This document shows, piece by piece, positions 6,154 through 10,696 of a DNA stretch of 10,696 nt; position 1 is the first letter of the stretch, and each line of letters begins with the position of its first letter. Origin of the DNA: Candidatus Omnitrophota bacterium (GTDB taxonomy: Bacteria; Omnitrophota; Gorgyraeia; Zapsychrales; JANLHA01). The DNA is taken from the NCBI GenBank assembly GCA_024653845.1, contig JANLHA010000090.1:1-10696 (forward strand), in the 5' to 3' direction. Made by a program: the position numbers and the translations under genes. Below the pieces are notes generated by a model, which saw nothing but the letters and a program-made list of their open reading frames with translations, was not told the origin of the DNA and ran no database searches.

Positions 6154-7828
6154 TAAACTTAAACCAAAATTGATAACCGTTTTAAAGGAAGGTTATTCAA
6201 TAAAAAAATTTGTCCCGGACCTGATTGCCGGAATCATTGTTGGGATCGTGGCCTTACCGTTAGCCATCGCTTTTGCAATTGCCTCTGGCGTCAAACCTGA
6301 ACAGGGACTTTATACAGCCGTTGTTGCAGGATTGATCATTTCCTGTTTGAGCGGAAGCCGTGTCCAAATCGGTGGCCCGACGGGTGCATTTATTGTCATC
6401 GTTTATGGTATCGTTTCAAAATATGGATACGACGGGTTGGCAACCGCGACTTTAATGGCAGGATTTTTGTTAATTTTGATGGGGATTGCCCGCTTCGGTG
6501 ATATTATTAAATATATTCCTTATCCAGTGACAGTCGGGTTTACCGGCGGAATCGCGCTGATTATTTTTGCAGCACAAATTCGGGATTTTCTAGGATTGAC
6601 GGGGGGGGCGGTTCCAGCAGAATTCATTGAAAAAATCCAATATTATATGGTCCATATTAACACTATGAATATGGCCGCTGTATGGATTAGCATTCTGACT
6701 TTGTTGATTATTGTTTATTGGCCGAAGGTCACAAGAAGAATTCCCGGATCTTTCATTGCCATCATTCTTACGACAGCCATCGTTCAAATATTTCATCTGC
6801 CGATTGAAACGATTGGGAGCCGTTTCGGCGGTGTTCCAAATACTTTGCCGATGCCACATTTGCCTCATATCAGTTTAGAGCTGATAGAAAAAATGAGCTC
6901 ACCGGCGTTGACGATTGCGATATTGGCAGGGATTGAATCATTGCTTTCAGCGGTTGTGGCCGACGGTATGACAGGCAACCGCCATCGTTCTAATATGGAA
7001 TTGATCGCCCAAGGTGTTGCTAATATTGCGTCGCCCATTATGGGAGGAATTCCGGCAACAGGAGCCATCGCCAGAACAGCAACGAATATTAAAAACGGCG
7101 GACGTACACCATTTGCAGGAATTATTCATGCGATTACACTTTTACTGATATTGATTTTTTTCGGACCGTGGGCTTCATTGATTCCCATGGCGACCCTGGC
7201 TGGCATATTGATCAGTGTTGCTTATAATATGAGTGAATGGCATTTGTTTGTTAAAATATTTCGAAGCCCAAAGAGTGATATCATTGTTTTATTAACAACA
7301 TTTTTATTGACCGTATTTATTGATCTTACCGTAGCCATCAAATTTGGTGTCGTTTTGGCCGCACTTTTATTTATGAGACGAATGTCTGAAGCGACTCAAG
7401 TGGGATATATTACGGATTCTATTGCTGACCAGGAAACAGATGAAGAAGACATGATTGACCAGAATCGCATTTCGCAAAAAGATGTCCCGGAAGAGGTCGA
7501 GGTTTTTGAAATTCATGGGCCGTTCTTTTTTGGAGCCGCCGACAAATTTAAAGATACGATTCGGGGACTGGAGAAAAAGCCCAAAGTTCTGATTCTCCGC
7601 ATGCGGCACGTTCCGACGATTGATGCCACAGGATTAAGTGCCTTAGAAAATGTTTTTAACCTTTCCAAACAGGATGGAACACAGATTATCCTCTCCGGGT
7701 TACAACCCCGGCCTCTGGGGAAAATTCGCCGGTCAGGTTTATTAAAGTCTATCGAGACTAAAAATATCCAGCCGACCATTGATCATGCGATCAATCGCGC
7801 TAAGGAAATCCTTAAGGAGAACACATAA
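6143..7828 (+). CDS. SulP-family inorganic anion transporter with C-terminal STAS domain
   Basis: This 561-residue protein has the full SulP layout: a short cytoplasmic N-terminus, a transporter domain of many membrane spans (about 24-410), and a cytoplasmic STAS domain (about 450-555). The family signature is clear: FVPDLIAGIIVGIVALPLAI near the start, QIGGPTGAF at 75-83, and the YIPYPVTVGFTGGIALIIF stretch. SulP proteins carry sulfate, bicarbonate (BicA type), dicarboxylates or other anions, and the substrate cannot be read off the sequence. The neighbours (malic enzyme releasing CO2, proton-pumping Hyf-type subunits) favour bicarbonate or a dicarboxylate over sulfate, and no sulfate-assimilation gene is near. 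The STAS domain has DATGLSAL, with Thr496 at the place of the phosphorylatable Ser/Thr of SpoIIAA-type STAS proteins. AGGAGAG (6129-6135) precedes ATG 6143 by 7 bases. A run of eight G lies at 6601-6608. Confidence 0.92.
   Translation: MGRNKLKPKLITVLKEGYSIKKFVPDLIAGIIVGIVALPLAIAFAIASGVKPEQGLYTAVVAGLIISCLSGSRVQIGGPTGAFIVIVYGIVSKYGYDGLATATLMAGFLLILMGIARFGDIIKYIPYPVTVGFTGGIALIIFAAQIRDFLGLTGGAVPAEFIEKIQYYMVHINTMNMAAVWISILTLLIIVYWPKVTRRIPGSFIAIILTTAIVQIFHLPIETIGSRFGGVPNTLPMPHLPHISLELIEKMSSPALTIAILAGIESLLSAVVADGMTGNRHRSNMELIAQGVANIASPIMGGIPATGAIARTATNIKNGGRTPFAGIIHAITLLLILIFFGPWASLIPMATLAGILISVAYNMSEWHLFVKIFRSPKSDIIVLLTTFLLTVFIDLTVAIKFGVVLAALLFMRRMSEATQVGYITDSIADQETDEEDMIDQNRISQKDVPEEVEVFEIHGPFFFGAADKFKDTIRGLEKKPKVLILRMRHVPTIDATGLSALENVFNLSKQDGTQIILSGLQPRPLGKIRRSGLLKSIETKNIQPTIDHAINRAKEILKENT
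6601..6608 (+). repeat. G8 homopolymer within the SulP gene
   Basis: Eight consecutive G run across codons 153-156 of the transporter (Thr-Gly-Gly-Ala). A slip of one base would shift the frame about 150 residues into the protein. It is the shorter of two long G runs in this operon. Confidence 0.9.
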
Positions 7829-7831
7829 GGA

Positions 7832-8539
7832 ATGGAACTGACAATCAATGACATTGTTAAGATCTTTTCGGTTCCCGAACAGACGGTCAATAACTGGATT
7901 ACAAAAAAGAATATGCCTTATATCAAGGCGAATGAACAATATCGTTTTAATTATATTGAATTGCTGGATTGGGCGCTGGAGAAAAAAATCAAATTGACTC
8001 CTAAGATTTTGGCCTTGGGAGATCGGGAAAACCACAACTCAAACAGCTTGTATCATGCCATCAGAAATGGTCATATTCACTACGATATCCCAGGTGATAC
8101 TCGAGAAGAAATTTTAAAATCAATTGTTGATGTCTTACCGCTTCCATCTGCGCTCAATAAGCAGTCTTTTTGGCAAATGTTGATTGCCAGAGAACAAATG
8201 ATGTCAACTGCCATCGGTAACGGCATCGCCATTCCTCATGTCCGCAATCCAGTGGTTTTACATGTCGATCATCCTTCGATCACGTTGTGTTTTCTCAAGA
8301 AACCTGTCGATTTTAAAGCCATTGATGGGAAGCCCGTCTTTATCCTTTTCACCATTCTTAGCCACTCGGTAAAGAATCATTTAGCCATCCTAAGCCGGTT
8401 AGCGTTTTGCTTGCAGAACACAAAATTACAGGAATATTTACAGGCCAAAGCCCCGCAAGAACAAATTCTAGCTGAAATCAAAATCCTTGAATCAAGATTG
8501 TCCTCCGTTCCCAATGGGAAGGAGGACGATCAATCATGA
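7832..8539 (+). CDS. Helix-turn-helix/PTS EIIA (PtsN-like) fusion protein
   Basis: This 235-residue protein joins two domains. Residues 1-50 form a MerR/excisionase-type helix-turn-helix (INDIVKIFSVPEQTVNNWI, then MPYIKANEQYRFNYIELLDW), a DNA-binding fold. Residues about 72-225 form a fructose/nitrogen-type PTS EIIA domain. Its phosphate-accepting histidine is His136 in STAIGNGIAIPHVRNP, and a second conserved histidine is His183 in VKNHLAILSRLA. EIIA(Ntr) domains take phosphate from NPr and regulate transporters and kinases rather than move sugar. No sugar-transport IIB/IIC gene is nearby, so a regulatory role is likely. It starts 3 bases after the SulP stop, with AAGGAG at 7814-7819 somewhat far from the ATG, and overlaps the HyfB-type gene by 4 bases. 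It may control this operon or the complex; which promoter it binds, if any, is unknown. Confidence 0.88.
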   Translation: MELTINDIVKIFSVPEQTVNNWITKKNMPYIKANEQYRFNYIELLDWALEKKIKLTPKILALGDRENHNSNSLYHAIRNGHIHYDIPGDTREEILKSIVDVLPLPSALNKQSFWQMLIAREQMMSTAIGNGIAIPHVRNPVVLHVDHPSITLCFLKKPVDFKAIDGKPVFILFTILSHSVKNHLAILSRLAFCLQNTKLQEYLQAKAPQEQILAEIKILESRLSSVPNGKEDDQS

Positions 8540-10509
8540 ACTTTTTCCTCTACAGTTTGGCTGTCTTGTCTATTTCTACACTTTTAATAATCATCACGTC
8601 ACGATTCAAAAGAATCAACGAAAATATCTTTTTGATCTCATTGATCATGGGATGTGCCTTGGGATTCATTTCCGCCGTTGAAATTCTTGTAAATCAAACA
8701 CCCATAAATTATCGAGCGAATTTTAGAATGCCGTTAGGAGAGTTCTATATTGGGCTCGATCTTTTAAGTGCATTCTTTTTATTGACGATTACCATCTTAT
8801 TCCTTTTAGCTGGGTTGTATGGATATCGTTATCTGAAAGATGAGAAAAAGGATTTGAGCGCGCATTATGCTTTCTATCAGTTGGCATTAATTTCTCTGAT
8901 GCTAGTTGTCACCGCCAAGAATGCGGTCTTATTTCTAATCGCCTGGGAAATGGTGACCCTATCCTCATATTTTCTCATGATATTTTATGATGAACAGAAA
9001 GCGGTTAGAAAAGCTGGATACCTTTTTTTAATAGCCGCCCACACCGGGACATTCTGTTTATGGATCATGTTTCTTCTGATGGCACGCCATAGTGCGTCGA
9101 TGAACTTCGATGAAATGATGCTTTCATCATTCCCTTTGCCGCTGGCAGGATTGATTTTTGTTTTAGGTGTGATCGGGTTCGGCGTTAAAACAGGGTTTAT
9201 TCCACTCCATATCTGGCTTCCACATGCGCATCCCGCTGCTCCAAGTCATATCTCGGCTGTCTTATCAGGCGTCATGATCAAGTTGGGCATTTATGGTTTG
9301 ATGAGGCTCATCTTAATCATTAAAGATTTCCCTGAATGGTGTGCGATGATTTTGCTTTTGATTGGCATGATTTCCGGAGGGGGGGGGGTTTTATCTGCTG
9401 TGGGTCAACATGAAATTAAAAAACTCCTGGCTTATCACAGCATTGAAAATATTGGTATTATCACCTTAGGCTTAGGAATCGGCTTGTGGGGGCAAATTTA
9501 TCATCATCATTCTGTGGCTGTGCTTGGATATGCTGGAGCGCTGTTACATGTCTTTAATCATTCTATTTTTAAAGGACTATTATTCTTGAGTGCGGGTTCA
9601 GTTATTCGCTCGACGCATACAGGAGAGATTGATCATTTAGGAGGACTTTTAAAAAGACTTCCGTGGACAGGACACCTATTTTTAATCGGTTCTTTATCAA
9701 TCTGTGGTTTGCCGCTCTTTAACGGGTTTGTCAGCGAGTGGCTTGTTTTTCGTGCACTGTTTGAAGGAATCTTTCATTTTAAAATGAACGCACTTGTCTT
9801 TAGCAGTCTAGCTGTTATTTCTCTAGCGTTAATCGGGGGCCTGGCCGCAGCATGTTTTGCGAAAGCTTTTGGTGCCATATTTTTAGGAAACAGCCGCTCC
9901 ATAGAGACGACTCATTTGAAAGAAAGTTCTCCATTCATCTGTTTCCCAATGGTGATCCTCGCGGGGATCTGTTTATGGATTGGTCTTTTCCCCAGCACGA
10001 TGGTGTCGTTTGCTTTAAGGGCGTCTTCGACAGTGGTCTCCTTGCCGAGTTCATCGATCGATGAGAGGACTTTCATGGAACCTCTTTTGATGGTGGTTTG
10101 TGTATTGCTTATTTTATTAATGATCACAGCCGTGCTCATTTTATTGAAAAAAACTGCAATGAAGATTCTTCCTATCGAAAACGCGTCGACCTGGGGCTGC
10201 GGGTATTCTGCCCCGACAAACCGAATGCAGTATACCGCTTCATCCTTTGCTGAACCTATCTTACGAATTTTCCGAAACGTTCTAGGGTTTGACGTTAAAG
10301 GAAAAAAACCGAAAGGATATTTCCCGAAGGAAGAAAAAATTTCTTCACATGTGATTGAAGTTTCGGAAGACTTTCTTTTTCGCCCAATATTCGAATTCAT
10401 CAAATCTTTGTCAGCAAAATTAAAAATGATCCAACACGGCTACACACAGTTGTACTTATTCTATATTTTTATTTTTCTTCTAACATTACTCATTTGGAAA
10501 ATGGTCTAG
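8536..10509 (+). CDS. hyfB: HyfB/HycC-type (NuoL-like) proton-translocating membrane subunit
   Basis: This 657-residue polytopic protein is of the complex I antiporter-subunit family, closest by eye to HyfB of hydrogenase-4-like complexes in length and C-terminal region. The ion-channel residues are present: Glu138 (AWEMVTLSSYF), Lys218 (GFGVKTGFIPLHIWLPHAHP), His238, Lys249 (GVMIKLGIYG), His338/His342/Lys346 (HVFNHSIFKGL) and Lys443 (ACFAKAFGA). It should therefore be able to pump protons or sodium. The C-terminus carries WGCGY, NRMQYTASSFAEPI and a final anchor, typical of HyfB/HycC and absent from plain NuoL. A strong AAGGAGG (8519-8525) precedes ATG 8536, which overlaps the upstream stop by 4 bases. 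The next gene is HyfC-like, so it is not the DabB of a DabAB carbon pump. A run of ten G interrupts codons 281-285. Hydrogenase-4, formate hydrogenlyase-like or hydrogenase-related (Ehr) complexes are all possible. Confidence 0.88.
   Translation: MNFFLYSLAVLSISTLLIIITSRFKRINENIFLISLIMGCALGFISAVEILVNQTPINYRANFRMPLGEFYIGLDLLSAFFLLTITILFLLAGLYGYRYLKDEKKDLSAHYAFYQLALISLMLVVTAKNAVLFLIAWEMVTLSSYFLMIFYDEQKAVRKAGYLFLIAAHTGTFCLWIMFLLMARHSASMNFDEMMLSSFPLPLAGLIFVLGVIGFGVKTGFIPLHIWLPHAHPAAPSHISAVLSGVMIKLGIYGLMRLILIIKDFPEWCAMILLLIGMISGGGGVLSAVGQHEIKKLLAYHSIENIGIITLGLGIGLWGQIYHHHSVAVLGYAGALLHVFNHSIFKGLLFLSAGSVIRSTHTGEIDHLGGLLKRLPWTGHLFLIGSLSICGLPLFNGFVSEWLVFRALFEGIFHFKMNALVFSSLAVISLALIGGLAAACFAKAFGAIFLGNSRSIETTHLKESSPFICFPMVILAGICLWIGLFPSTMVSFALRASSTVVSLPSSSIDERTFMEPLLMVVCVLLILLMITAVLILLKKTAMKILPIENASTWGCGYSAPTNRMQYTASSFAEPILRIFRNVLGFDVKGKKPKGYFPKEEKISSHVIEVSEDFLFRPIFEFIKSLSAKLKMIQHGYTQLYLFYIFIFLLTLLIWKMV
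9379..9388 (+). repeat. G10 homopolymer within the hyfB-like gene
   Basis: Ten consecutive G encode part of the Gly281-Gly284 run and the first base of Val285. Other glycine codons would encode the same peptide without a homopolymer. Slippage here would cut the protein after about 285 of 657 residues and could reduce expression of the downstream subunit. Confidence 0.9.
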
Positions 10510-10531
10510 CCTCGGCAGGGGAAATCAATCC

Positions 10532-10696
10532 ATGGGAATTGAAATTTTACTACATTTCACTATCGTAATACTCGTCTCTCCCTTACTTTTGGGCATCATA
10601 GGAAAAACGAAGGCTTTTTTTGCTGGGCGATGGGGGCCACCGCTCTTACAGCCTTATTATGATATTGGGAAATTATTCAGGAAGGGAAATGTTTAC
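10532..10696 (+). CDS. hyfC: HyfC/HycD-type (NuoH-like) membrane subunit, N-terminal fragment (3' truncated)
   Basis: The first 55 codons are present and the frame is open to the window edge. The protein begins with a hydrophobic span (IEILLHFTIVILVSPLLLGII). The sequence KTKAFFAGRWGPPLLQPYYD follows, then IGKLFRKGNVY, the hallmark of the NuoH/HyfC/HycD family, which anchors the catalytic arm and forms the quinone-chamber or equivalent region of complex I-like machines. AGGGGA (10517-10522) lies 9 bases before ATG 10532, and the gap from the hyfB-like stop is 22 bases. The gene order HyfB then HyfC supports a hydrogenase-4-like or Ehr-like complex. The full length and the remaining subunits lie outside the window. 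Confidence 0.9.
   Translation, partial: MGIEILLHFTIVILVSPLLLGIIGKTKAFFAGRWGPPLLQPYYDIGKLFRKGNVY

Noticed and set aside
9912..10403. Antisense open frame of 163 residues opposite the end of the hyfB-like gene
   Set aside because: It is the shadow of a strongly recognisable HyfB C-terminus and has no domain features of its own.
6143..10509. DabA/DabB inorganic-carbon pump, suggested by an anion transporter next to a NuoL-like subunit
   Set aside because: No DabA-type (DUF2309) gene is present, the NuoL-like protein has the HyfB-specific C-terminus, and a HyfC-type gene follows.

Overview
The window is gene-dense and moderately AT-rich, and every gene reads left to right. The layout and the protein families suggest an anaerobic or microaerophilic Gram-negative-type bacterium. 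The long form of CcsA with a large N-terminal periplasmic domain, and the small secreted protein between the cytochrome and ResB, resemble what I recall from the PVC/Omnitrophota side of the tree. That placement is inference and of low confidence; no rRNA or marker gene is present.

Region A (1-4107) is a cytochrome c maturation/electron-transfer operon. It starts with the 3' end of a multihaem c-type cytochrome (three CxxCH motifs visible). An uncharacterised secreted protein follows, then ResB (Ccs1) and a long CcsA. ResB and CcsA together form the System II haem-export and ligation machine, which would attach haem to the cytochrome encoded just upstream. An ArsR-type winged-helix repressor with no cysteines (4142-4468) follows 34 bases after ccsA.

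Region B (4469-4716) is a 248-base non-coding leader. It holds a good sigma-70-type promoter (TTGACA, 16-base spacer, TATGAT), a cluster of AT-rich palindromes at the expected start of transcription, and three copies of an 8-base element (two direct, one inverted) running up to the next ribosome binding site.

Region C (4717-10696, continuing past the window) is a tightly packed operon with overlaps or gaps of -11, +3, -4 and +22 bases. It encodes an ACT-domain malic enzyme, a SulP-STAS anion transporter, a helix-turn-helix/PTS EIIA fusion protein, a HyfB/NuoL-type proton-pumping subunit, and the start of a HyfC/NuoH-type membrane subunit. The combination suggests a Hyf/Ehr-like energy-converting membrane complex genetically tied to an anion (possibly bicarbonate) transporter and a CO2-releasing, NAD(P)H-producing enzyme. 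Possible control layers are an ArsR repressor, a phosphorylatable EIIA regulator, and the ACT and STAS domains. The catalytic subunits of the complex lie beyond the right edge, so whether it is a true hydrogenase cannot be decided here.
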